64,000 nt of DNA, from assembly GCA_020726505.1 (NCBI GenBank), contig JAHLEZ010000025.1, positions 1 through 64,000 of the forward strand, read 5' to 3'. Below the pieces are notes generated by a model. It saw nothing but the letters and a program-made list of their open reading frames with translations, was not told the DNA's origin and did not search any database. Shown piece by piece: positions 35,286-44,199 of this stretch. Each line of letters opens with the position of its first letter. The first letter of the stretch is position 1. Source of the DNA: Leptodontidium sp. MPI-SDFR-AT-0119. Its lineage: Eukaryota > Ascomycota > Leotiomycetes > Helotiales > Leptodontidiaceae. Both the position numbers and the translations under genes were made by a program.

Positions 35286-38078
35286 CTAGCGTAATTCTAT
35301 ACTGCGAACTTCATACTGGTCAGTCTCCTTACCTCCACGTTGAAAACGCCCTAAGGTCTTCACAATTTCCCCTTCCATTACTCCGGGAGCTGCGACCGGG
35401 GCGACAACCTCATGGTAGGCATCATGAGGTCGAAGCAGCATGGGCATACTGCAACCGAAGAGGATCCAAACCTCATCTCCCTCTTGGACGGTGCCCTCGG
35501 AAACCATACCGAGCCAGCCTTTATCAGTGAGAAAAAGCTCCCTTCGTGGCAGGATGCCTGCCATGTAGTGATAAATGTTCTGGTAGACCGGGCGAACGTT
35601 GCAAACTTCCTGAGATGGTACAAATTCGCAAAATTCCATGCCCATGTAGGGCGGCAAAATGGCCAGAAGACAGAACGTCACAATGTCCATGATCACATGG
35701 TCCTTTTGACACATTGCCAAAACTCCATGACTGTGGGCTCCCATAACCAGTCGAAGTTGCTCAGCGAACCAAGTCATTCCGTCTTCCACACCGAAGGATG
35801 CCTTTGCTGCCTCCGTAATGTGATTCCACGTTGCGACGTGCCGAGCAATCGGTTTCCGCCCTGGTTCCCATTGGTCGCTCTTCAGCACATTCCCGATCTT
35901 CACACCTCGAACCTTCAGTGCTCTGCCATCCCCGGAAAAAGCTTTCGAACGAGGCCGGAGGTCTCCAGATGCGCGATACGTTTGCCGCCCCCAAGGGGAA
36001 TTGGAGTAGAGCGGACGGTTCCAGTCGGGTAGCCACGAGGGGAGGTCGTGTGAATTGTTGTTATTCTCTCTGAATCGTTCCACCACGCACAGAAAATCGA
36101 GAGAGCCATAGCGGCGGTAGATGTAGTAAGCAGAGTCTCTGTACACCTCTGCGACAGACTTGCAGTAGTCGATTTTGATGCTTTTCGGGGAGCAGTCCGT
36201 GGTTAAGGAGAGTATGCCGAAGACCCTATCTCGGGGATTTGTGACTTGAAGAGTGTTTTGAAAGTCTGAGAGACAGCGTAGAAGCCGGCAATCTTCCAAT
36301 GCTATATCATTGCAGTTACGCCGCTTCATCCGCCGAACGAGCCGATCACGAAACTGGGACAAACGGAATTTTACAGGAGACCGTTCAGCGAGGCGTCGCT
36401 GGAAGACCCCGAGGTTCTTAGACGGAACGTCCGTAATGGACTCGATGGCATGCGCTAGTGGTGTAAAATTTTTGTACTCCTCCTGAGACTGCTCCATGAT
36501 GGCGAGCAGCTTTGTATGGAGAAGAAAGTCCGAGACGCAATGGCCGGGAATGATGGAGCTGCGGCAGTTGACTTCGTATTTCTTGCACAACACTAGTTCC
36601 TGCTGAATCCAAAGTCGGAACCAATATGGATGATTGAAAATGTCCACTACAGGGTTCCAGAACGTGCCATTCTTGCCAAGGTCGGTGAAATCCGTGACCT
36701 GAAGGAGTTTCGCGAAGGCTGGCTGACCCAGATCGATGTCCATGTCTAACCAGACAACGACACCAGCAGCACTCGCATAGATGTTTCCCATTTGCCGGAC
36801 TTGGGCGTTTCGTTCGTTGACATCTTCTTGATTGATGCATACGGCGTCAACCCAAAGATATCTGGTGCGGTCCTTCTGACGAATGTGTTGGAGACAACGC
36901 TCCAGGTTCTCGGTTACCCGAAATGACTTTCCATTCAGTTCGATTGTAGGGCCCACAACTCCATCTCCCCAGGTATACGAGAGTGCTTCGTATGAGCAAT
37001 CTGTGATTTGGCTTTCGATGAGTTTTACGGACACCGTTGTTCCTAGTTCTCCTGGAAGGATCTCAAGCACCCGAATCTTGTTATGCTTGGAGCTGAGCGG
37101 AGTATAAACAGAAAGTTCATTCTTAGTCCTGGGAGAGGCCTTGATGGGGTCTTTCTTCTGGGGGGTTAGGTTGTCTCCAGCGTCATCGACATTCCACCGA
37201 CTAGGGACGATAGGCAAGTATCGCTCGCTGTCGAGTGCTTCCTTTGCTGCGGAATGAAGGATCGGATCGATGTGTTCTGCCGCAGCCATTAGAAGCTCCA
37301 AACTCGGTTTAGCTCGTATCTGGACGATCTCGGCCTCGACGAGTTCCCTCAGTATCTCTCGCTGAGGTAATAAGCTCTCGAGTTGTACTAAGAGCTCTGC
37401 AATGCGGCTGATGAGGTCCCCGAACTCGGATTCGTCGCAAAACATCTGCCCCGTTTTTTCCGGCACGAGGCTGACTCCACTGAATCGATCGCTTGCCACC
37501 TGGTCCATGTGGCTGACTATGTTGTCAATCGACATGAGTTGCTCAAGACGCGTCGTGCTTACTTTCTTTGATTGAGCGTTTTCGACGGTATCAGTGTCAC
37601 TCGGCCTGTTAATTGCCATGTCCTCGACGGTGTTGACGAGTCGGGCAACGGTTAAGAGCGGTTCAAGGAAAACGGTGTCCAGTGCTGGTGCTTGCATGTT
37701 TGGCTCGTCTGCAGGGCTGGTATCATCGTCTAGCTGACGCGCCAGTTCGAGGATGTTTTGGAAAAGAAGTTCGGCAGCCATTCGATCTCTGAAAGACGAC
37801 GGATTTGCGTTCTCGGACTCGACGTTGGGGGAACGCAACTGCACTGCTTCAAAGGCTGCAAGGATATGCAATAGTACGTCCTTCACCGCGTCATCTTCTT
37901 GGATAAAGCGCACAGAACTCCGAGCGGCTTTCCAACGGAGAAGGCGGAGAAGTCCGCAACGTAGTACGAGAGTATGTAGCGGTTGAGGGGTTTGGAGATT
38001 CTTGAAGCAATCGACGCAAGTCCCGAGCGCGGCATCGTTGCTAACATTTTTCGCCTCGAGCCCGAAAGGCGATGTCAT
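35286..38078 (-). CDS. HET-domain protein with HeLo-like N-terminal region, 930 residues
   Basis: Single-exon gene; ATG at 38078-38076, TAG at 35288-35286. The HET domain is at about residues 335-515: YEALSYTWGD (363-372), RYLWVDAVCINQED (406-419), VVVWLD, then WFRLWIQQELVL. The following DPRDRVFGILSL matches the HET family's DPRDK(I/V)xALL block. Residues 1-280 are helical: ALGTCVDCFKNL and VLRCGLLRLLRWKAA resemble the start of HeLo / prion-inhibition-type domains, which in HET-S insert into membranes; this assignment is weaker. The likely role is a cytoplasmic incompatibility or cell-death regulator. It is transcribed divergently from the HET gene at 38745. Codons are balanced and no RIP is seen. 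Confidence 0.88.
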   Translation of the reverse strand: MTSPFGLEAKNVSNDAALGTCVDCFKNLQTPQPLHTLVLRCGLLRLLRWKAARSSVRFIQEDDAVKDVLLHILAAFEAVQLRSPNVESENANPSSFRDRMAAELLFQNILELARQLDDDTSPADEPNMQAPALDTVFLEPLLTVARLVNTVEDMAINRPSDTDTVENAQSKKVSTTRLEQLMSIDNIVSHMDQVASDRFSGVSLVPEKTGQMFCDESEFGDLISRIAELLVQLESLLPQREILRELVEAEIVQIRAKPSLELLMAAAEHIDPILHSAAKEALDSERYLPIVPSRWNVDDAGDNLTPQKKDPIKASPRTKNELSVYTPLSSKHNKIRVLEILPGELGTTVSVKLIESQITDCSYEALSYTWGDGVVGPTIELNGKSFRVTENLERCLQHIRQKDRTRYLWVDAVCINQEDVNERNAQVRQMGNIYASAAGVVVWLDMDIDLGQPAFAKLLQVTDFTDLGKNGTFWNPVVDIFNHPYWFRLWIQQELVLCKKYEVNCRSSIIPGHCVSDFLLHTKLLAIMEQSQEEYKNFTPLAHAIESITDVPSKNLGVFQRRLAERSPVKFRLSQFRDRLVRRMKRRNCNDIALEDCRLLRCLSDFQNTLQVTNPRDRVFGILSLTTDCSPKSIKIDYCKSVAEVYRDSAYYIYRRYGSLDFLCVVERFRENNNNSHDLPSWLPDWNRPLYSNSPWGRQTYRASGDLRPRSKAFSGDGRALKVRGVKIGNVLKSDQWEPGRKPIARHVATWNHITEAAKASFGVEDGMTWFAEQLRLVMGAHSHGVLAMCQKDHVIMDIVTFCLLAILPPYMGMEFCEFVPSQEVCNVRPVYQNIYHYMAGILPRRELFLTDKGWLGMVSEGTVQEGDEVWILFGCSMPMLLRPHDAYHEVVAPVAAPGVMEGEIVKTLGRFQRGGKETDQYEVRSIELR

Positions 38079-38744
38079 TTTGCGGAATTGGGCATTTAGT
38101 AGATGTGTCGTGGTTGGAAGGATTTAGGCGAGTTCAAACAAGATGTAAAGAAGAAAGCGACGTCGAAATGAGAGAATTTTATGAGTTGAGGAGCGATGTT
38201 CTCTGAAGGCTGTGAAGGACAAAGCGGATACTGACACTAGCGGAGATGTGAATTGCTATGAGCGGTCCCCTTTGGAAACAATCCCTGTTCAGCAGCTGAA
38301 TAGGGAGTCTACGCCAACTCTTAGCGTCGTCCCGTGTAGGCAACACATCAAATAGTGGCGCATCGCGCGACCCAATATTGCACTTCTAGTGGCCTCACTC
38401 AACAGTCTAAGCCATGGTGGGCTGAATTGATAGGGAAAATGTGCGCCCTTGGATGCTCAGTGTTTTACTTAGCCCAGCCTAGCCTAGGCTAGGGCCAGGC
38501 TAGGCTGATCAATAAAATGACAGGCTAGGCTGAGGCTGGGCGGAGGCAGGCTGACTTGGGCGGAGGCTAGGCTGGGCGAAGTAATACGCTGTGGATGCTG
38601 TGAGAGCTGCCGCCACATCTTTCAACACCTCAACAATAAAACCAGCGACGACGCCGGTGGGACACAATACCCAAATAGAAGGTGTCTTTCAGTCATTCAT
38701 CCGTTGGAAAGCCCACCAATCCGCTACCCTCGAAGGAGAGAGCA
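38079..38744. promoter_or_regulatory. Shared upstream region of two divergent HET genes
   Basis: 666 bp between the two ATGs, so both promoters must lie here unless a 5' exon is hidden. It carries the GGCTAGGCTG repeat cluster at 38471-38577. No TATA box can be assigned with confidence. Confidence 0.6.
38471..38577. repeat. Imperfect tandem GGCTAGGCTG repeats in the HET promoter
   Basis: About ten imperfect copies of a GGCTAGGCTG/GGCTGGGCGG motif, starting with the palindromic CCTAGCCTAGGCTAGG. The cluster is GC-rich relative to its surroundings. Confidence 0.75.
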
Positions 38745-40862
38745 ATGGCTAGCCTCAAGTCCTTAGCCGGGTCATTGCGCGAAAAGGCGTCAAAAGCGAA
38801 GAAGGCTGCGGCCTCCGTAATCGGGCGCCATGATGAGAATCAGTCCTACACTTATTCGTCCTTCATAGAGGGCTCAAAAGATGCCATCCGTACATTCGAG
38901 TTACAGCCTGGTGAAGAAGACATGCCACTCGAATGTAGCTTCAACATCGTTCAACTCACGGAACGGCCAACTTACGAGGCCATTTCGCACACGTGGAGGG
39001 CCGTGCCAAACGGGAAGTCAACACATCGTTTGGAATCGGGGTGGGCCAGTGACGAGGCAGAAAAGCTCAAAAAGAGCACCTCCTACATCTTCTGTGAGGG
39101 GAAGCGAATCGCAATCAATGATGAGCTCCGACAAGCTCTCAGACGTCTTCGACATCCCACTAACAAGCGCACGTTGTGGGTTGATCAAATCTGCATTGAT
39201 CAGAAGAACAAATTGGAGCGCGACTGGCAGCTGCTGCTGGTCAAGTACATCTACAACCGAGCTGCGCGGGTTATCCTATGGATCGGCGAAGAATCCAGTA
39301 CTACCGCCAAAGCTTTCGAGATTGTCGAGAAGCTCGCTTCCGTACGGCGAGATTTCGAGATCGAAGGCACCGAAATCGTTGCTTCAGCTACACTAGAAGA
39401 CCAACAAGAGGTCACAGATGATAGTGTGGGCGAGTTCATAGCCGCCCGCAGGAATGACCTGGGACCTCCTTCGCCAGAGACAGTTGCTGCAGACCATGCG
39501 CTTGGACTTCCCCCGCGACAGGACTGGAGAGTACTCGCCGACATTTACAGGTGCCCGATCTTCGAAAGGATCTGGATACTTGAAGAAGTCTGCGTGGCTC
39601 GGAAAGTAATGGTACGCTGTGGCTCTTTCGAGACCGACTGGGTCAAGTTCGCCAATGTAGCGACGATTCTGCAGCACGGAAAATGGATCGAGGTCTACAA
39701 GGAGATCGCAGGTTATCTAGACAAGCCCTCGAAAGGCGGAAACCAGACGCTACACACCGGACTTATCAAAGACATGGTATCTTGGCGGAGGGTATACCAT
39801 TGCGAACTCGAAAGCACAAGCTGGGGAGCACTTGTCGGTATGGTGGAGGGCTTCAACGCGACCGATCCCAGAGACAAGATTTTTGCTCTCTTCAGTATGG
39901 CTGATGGAATCAAAAGCACTCTTACCAATGCATTCCGGGAATTGAACCCAACCTACGCAGATTCGGTGGCGGAGATATACACGAAGGCTACCCGGTCTAT
40001 CTTGTCGCATGAAAGCACACTCGATCTGCTATGCAGAAGATATGACCGATCCTTTGACAAGACACCGAATTTGCCGTCATGGGTCCCTGACTTCGTACTC
40101 CGCGGCACATTCAAAGACAACTTCGGGATCCCAATCAACACAGCCTTGAAGGATAGCCCTTACAAAGCAGCCAACGACACAAAAGTTCAGATATTCTGGC
40201 TGATCGTAGCTGGTCAAACGATGCTTGCCACTCCCTCTTACCGCGTGGACACCATCGCCGAGGTTGGGCTTGAATGGGATCCAGTACACTACGGCAAAGT
40301 GATGCTTGATTGGAGCTCCCTTGTCACCCGCCGCATCCAGGACAGCTACGTTACAGGAGAGAGACTCTCCTCTGCTTTTTGGCGAACATGCGTCAAGAAC
40401 GTCTCCCAATCTGGCGAGTTTCCAGCACCACGAAGCTGTGGTAGGCTCTTCAGCGCGTACACGTGGGGAACCCTGCGAACCGAATTCCCCACGGATGATT
40501 TATACGATGAACAGTTCGTAAACACCATACTTGTGGAAATGCTGATGGAGTCGTTTCAGAACACATGGAGAGATAATGAGCTTCTGGAATCGCTGGATTG
40601 GATTATGACACCAGCAACAAGGCGCTTCTTCGTCACGGAAGGGGGATATATGGGCCTTTGCAATAAGTCCGTAAAGGCTGGCGACCAAGTCCATGTTCTC
40701 TCAGGAGGTCATGTGCCGTTCATTCTGCGCCCGGTGGAAGCAAAGGGCACGGGAACCAGTAACTGCTACTCTTTCATGGGTGATACCTATGTTCACGGTA
40801 TCATGAATGGCGAGGCTCTGGCGAAGAAGGACTTCAAATGGGCGGAAATCCATATACAATAA
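38745..40862 (+). CDS. HET-domain protein, 705 residues
   Basis: The first ATG in frame is 38745 (MASLKSLAGSL); the open frame extends upstream to a non-ATG codon at 38682. TAA at 40860-40862. The HET domain is at about residues 76-290: YEAISHTW (77-84), RTLWVDQICIDQKN, RAARVILWIGEE, and FERIWILEEVCVAR. Next come DPRDKIFALFSMAD, NLPSWVPDF, and the C-terminal NSYSFMGDTYVHGIMNGEA-like block, all in family order. The N-terminus is short and basic (KASKAKKAAA). A cytoplasmic role in vegetative incompatibility is inferred from the family. Head-to-head neighbour of the HeLo-like/HET gene. Intact, single exon, no RIP. Confidence 0.92.
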   Translation: MASLKSLAGSLREKASKAKKAAASVIGRHDENQSYTYSSFIEGSKDAIRTFELQPGEEDMPLECSFNIVQLTERPTYEAISHTWRAVPNGKSTHRLESGWASDEAEKLKKSTSYIFCEGKRIAINDELRQALRRLRHPTNKRTLWVDQICIDQKNKLERDWQLLLVKYIYNRAARVILWIGEESSTTAKAFEIVEKLASVRRDFEIEGTEIVASATLEDQQEVTDDSVGEFIAARRNDLGPPSPETVAADHALGLPPRQDWRVLADIYRCPIFERIWILEEVCVARKVMVRCGSFETDWVKFANVATILQHGKWIEVYKEIAGYLDKPSKGGNQTLHTGLIKDMVSWRRVYHCELESTSWGALVGMVEGFNATDPRDKIFALFSMADGIKSTLTNAFRELNPTYADSVAEIYTKATRSILSHESTLDLLCRRYDRSFDKTPNLPSWVPDFVLRGTFKDNFGIPINTALKDSPYKAANDTKVQIFWLIVAGQTMLATPSYRVDTIAEVGLEWDPVHYGKVMLDWSSLVTRRIQDSYVTGERLSSAFWRTCVKNVSQSGEFPAPRSCGRLFSAYTWGTLRTEFPTDDLYDEQFVNTILVEMLMESFQNTWRDNELLESLDWIMTPATRRFFVTEGGYMGLCNKSVKAGDQVHVLSGGHVPFILRPVEAKGTGTSNCYSFMGDTYVHGIMNGEALAKKDFKWAEIHIQ

Positions 40863-40998
40863 GAAACCTCGATACAGGATATGGCTCCATGAAGTACGGG
40901 AACCGGAGTCGGCTCCTAAGATAAATGGTGCCTTAAATGGTTCTCGAATGAACTATGTAAAAAACAGTCTTTCTCCAACGAGTAGGTAGACTTAGAAT

Positions 40999-41049
40999 CA
41001 AGTCACAACCTGAACCAAGTCACAACCTGAACCAAGTCACAACCTGAAT
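40999..41049 (+). repeat. Three tandem copies of a 17-bp unit
   Basis: CAAGTCACAACCTGAAC three times (last base T in copy 3), between the HET stop codon and the TPR remnant. 17 is not a multiple of three. Confidence 0.92.
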
Positions 41050-41057
41050 CTAAAAAG

Positions 41058-41264
41058 CACTCTTGCATAGCGAGTAATCTTCCAACATTGAGCAGCATGG
41101 CTAATCTTGCCTTTATATGGAAAGGATATGGCCGGGATGCAAATGCCCTTGAGCTAATGAGGCAATGTGTAGAGGTACTGGCAAGGATCTTAGGGTCTAA
41201 TCACCCCTATACTTTGTCTTCCTCAACCACATTACTTGAATGGCAGATAGGAATTGGAAATTAG
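41058..41264 (+). pseudogene. Last TPR repeats of an NB-ARC/TPR (NLR-type) gene
   Basis: The + strand reads PTLSSMANLAFIWKGYGRD, ALELMRQCVEVLARILG, then NHPYTLSSSTTLLEWQ and a TAG at 41262-41264. This is the kinesin-light-chain-type TPR pattern (HPxTLxSMxNLA...QxRxxEAxxLMxQCxxxR...LGxxHPxT) that ends many fungal NB-ARC proteins, including the terminal LxEW. The NB-ARC domain and earlier repeats are absent, so this is a remnant. Confidence 0.8.
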
Positions 41265-42443
41265 TGCCTTAGTAGATAGAGAATGACATGGCTGGTCAGA
41301 TAAATAGCATAATACTGTAAGTTAGCAGTACTAGAGTAATTATTATTAGTGAGATAAAGTAGAGTGAACGACCAAAGAATTCGCTTAAGCGTAAACTGTG
41401 CTGTATAAAAGCCACATTTGTCTAACGCTACGTCTACCAAATTTGGCCTGAGGCCTTAAATTTTTACAAACAGTAAGCATAGCCGAAGTGTGGTTCTCGA
41501 AGTACACAGACCGACCGATTCTCTTGCACGGAATTGGCTCCACTTTAAATGAGAAAAAAATACCGTTATAATTTTACTAACTTACTGTTATTTAATATTA
41601 CTGTAGGTTGAAGCTTTAAAAATATTAATTAAGTGGAGACAAATACTCAGGTAAAGAACTGAGTTACAAAACGAAATAATAATTACAACATAATTAATGA
41701 ATGTTTATATGAGCTCTCACGAAATTAAGCACCTACTTTAGAATTAAAATACGTTGAAGCAAGGTTAGGCAAGTGCGATAATTTTTACTATTATGTTGCG
41801 TTGAGATATTCGTAATTACGTCGAAGTTCCTGTTGTACCACCGGATTTTCGCTTCGGAGGGATGTCGGTTAATGTCTAAAAATACGAAGCCAGGAAAGGC
41901 ACCTCGCTTAGGCAGATACGGTTTAGGATCTGAAAATGGCTTACATTAATCTTTAGTAGTACGAATACTAGCCGCCTCTTATAGGATTAATTTGTGGAAA
42001 AAAAGTTTAATTGAGGCGAATAAATTGATCCTACTACTAGAGAAATTAATTATTACTATAATTAGAATATATATTAGGCTTATCTCATATTCTTTTATCT
42101 CTTAGCTTAATGAATAAGCCCATGTTAAGTTAGCTAATTAGAGCTAAAATTAGATCTACGGCTCGTTTAAGGTAAAGACTAACGGAAGGAATAATTTCGA
42201 TTTTCTATGACTATATAAGAGCCGTGTTACTTATCAGAGTTATTTAGAGATAAATTTTAGTGTTTTTAAGACTATTAGAAAGATTTCTATAACCTAACCT
42301 TTATTTTACTCTTTATTACACTATTAAACCTTATAAAGCTATTATTTCTCCTGTTTTATATTTTCCTTTAAGACTTTTTATTTAAATAATTATCAAATAA
42401 TATATTTCTTTTAACCTCCTTCTTAAACTATATATATTTTATT
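41265..42443. other. AT-rich transition, no gene recognised
   Basis: The sequence drops from GC-balanced to AT-rich within about 300 bases after the TPR remnant. Open frames are short; no terminal repeats seen. Confidence 0.5.
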
Positions 42444-43566
42444 ATGCTTTTAAACTCTATCCTTACGCTTACTATCCTGGCTTATGTTACTACGGTAGAA
42501 CCCATATACCCCAAGCTAGTACCAACTACCACTATTGCTCCTATATTACTTATATCTACCGGACTTAATTTAAGTTAACAACTATTCCCTGTTAATACTA
42601 CTACCGACTAATTTGCCCTTTTATTACGGGATAATTAATTTAAGTTCGCTTTCCATGATTTAGCGCTAATAGATAAGGGAGACATAGGAGGAGACCTTAT
42701 TATCGCCAATCGCAAGACCTTTCTTATTTTCGTGGGTACTAGGTTGGGTATAACGATCGGCTTTTTAAAGGGCTATGGCTTTAATACTTCTTATATCTAC
42801 TCTCGCGCTATTGAGCTTTAAATCGTTACTTAGGGCGTTCTTCAGACTGAGATAGTTCCCGAGAATGGTATATTTAATACACCTGGCGATATTACGAGTA
42901 GTCGCCGTGTTATTAAGAATATAATTAATTAGTTCGTGATGTAGCCGTTCTACTAAGGCTTCGTTTACTCACAATTTAATCTTACTTACGACTTAGTTAT
43001 CTTTGTCGCTTCTTTTAATAGTGAAGATTTCGAAGCTAATTAAGTTACTAATGAGTTATTTGCTATAAGCCCTAACGTCGTTATTATCGCTTTTATGGAA
43101 GTTATTAATAGTGCTAATATTAATAAGTTTATGTGAGAATAGGTGAGCCAATCAGAAGAGAGGAAGCGCAGTAGGTGAGGACACGTGATTAGAGACAAAG
43201 TAGATTGCTTGCTTGCTTGAGAGAAGAGCCATAAGAGCTCTTCGATAGTTATATACATAATATTAGCTTCTCTAGAAGCTTCGATGACTACGTAATCAAC
43301 TTCTCTAGAAGCTTCGACTACGTAATCGAATACGAGAGTAATTTCCGAGCCGCGTAAGCAGTGGAGATTACTTCGGCTGTTCTCTAGCGTAGAATCGGCA
43401 CGAGTTACCGAAGTCAAATCTAACAGTTTAAGTCTGCTATTTTAGTTAATATCGCCAAAGGTTTCGGGGAGTGCCTTGCTAAGTGCGGTATTAAGAAGCG
43501 TTAAAAGTTCGTTGTAATATAATAATTATATATCGGTTTCCGCTTTCCTATAGATTCCTGATGATT
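42444..43566 (+). pseudogene. RIP-decayed gene for a secreted protein, split by a solo LTR
   Basis: An ATG at 42444 begins a hydrophobic leader (MLLNSILTLTILAYV) like a signal peptide. The frame continues with RIP-type stops through KFAFHDLALIDKG, GGDLIIANRKTFLIF, EIVPENGIFNTPGD, and SPNVVIIAFMEVINSANIN to the LTR at 43132. After removing that LTR and one copy of its 5-bp duplication, the same frame runs on as KFKSAILVNIAKGF, GECLAKCGIKKR. I do not recognise the family; a secreted oxidoreductase or effector-like protein is possible but unproven. Confidence 0.55.
43132..43425 (-). mobile_element. Solo LTR with exact 5-bp target duplication
   Basis: 294 bp; on the minus strand TGTTAGATTT...TCTCACA. 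Flanked by gttta at 43127-43131 and 43426-43430. Same family as 48235-48522 and 25663-26130. Confidence 0.93.
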
Positions 43567-43722
43567 TGAATTTCATAGATTTCGGTGGTTATAAGTAATA
43601 GCTTCACGAAACTCGGCGGCTGCATGCTTAGAACTTCAAAGACTAAGCAGAGTGGCTAAGGCCTGTTAGTCGATTTTATTATATGATATTTATTTATTTC
43701 TAAGAGGGGCCAATAAAACTGA

Positions 43723-43918
43723 TGTCGTGCAGGTTATGGTAGGCCGGCTAAGCGAGCCCAATCAAAGGCACCATGGCCAAAGCGCCCGCGAGCTCCATAC
43801 TTAGGGAGCTCGAATATACCATATGTAGATAATAGAACAACGATCTAATACACAACTGCGCAACCTTTAATTAATTAATATTAGCCTTTGTGGAGCCTTA
43901 AGGTATGTTTGCACGATA
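43723..43918 (+). repeat. 5' LTR of Copia element 2
   Basis: Aligns to 51301-51503, with transition differences and small gaps. Confidence 0.88.
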
Positions 43919-43930
43919 GTTATGAGCCCC
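43919..43930 (+). promoter_or_regulatory. Primer-binding site, half-tRNA initiator-Met type
   Basis: GTTATGAGCCCC follows the 5' LTR directly. It is complementary to the anticodon region of eukaryotic initiator tRNA-Met (…GGGCTCATAAC…), the half-tRNA priming used by Drosophila copia and yeast Ty5. Confidence 0.72.
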
Positions 43931-44199
43931 GTGAGCTATCAAAGCTTCCCAGTCGCATACACGCGCCGACGTGGCTCCACAGAGGCATGCAGAGGCTTTC
44001 TCACCGCTGCCTTACACACGTACTAGCAGTACTCAAAAGCCCGTCAACAACCCTCAAATCACCAAAACCTCTTCTAAATCATTATATATATACCCAAAAC
44101 CGATAATGTCACTTCTAAGGCTACCTGCGAATTGTAATTTAAAGGCGCGAAAGAATTAGGCGATATAGTACTTGCGCTTGAATTTTTATACTAGCTTTA

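Noticed and set aside
35412..36032. 206-codon open frame on the + strand
   Set aside because: Antisense shadow of the HeLo-like/HET gene, with no family resemblance.
40999..41049. CRISPR-like array
   Set aside because: Three contiguous 17-bp copies without spacers in a fungal genome; a simple tandem repeat.
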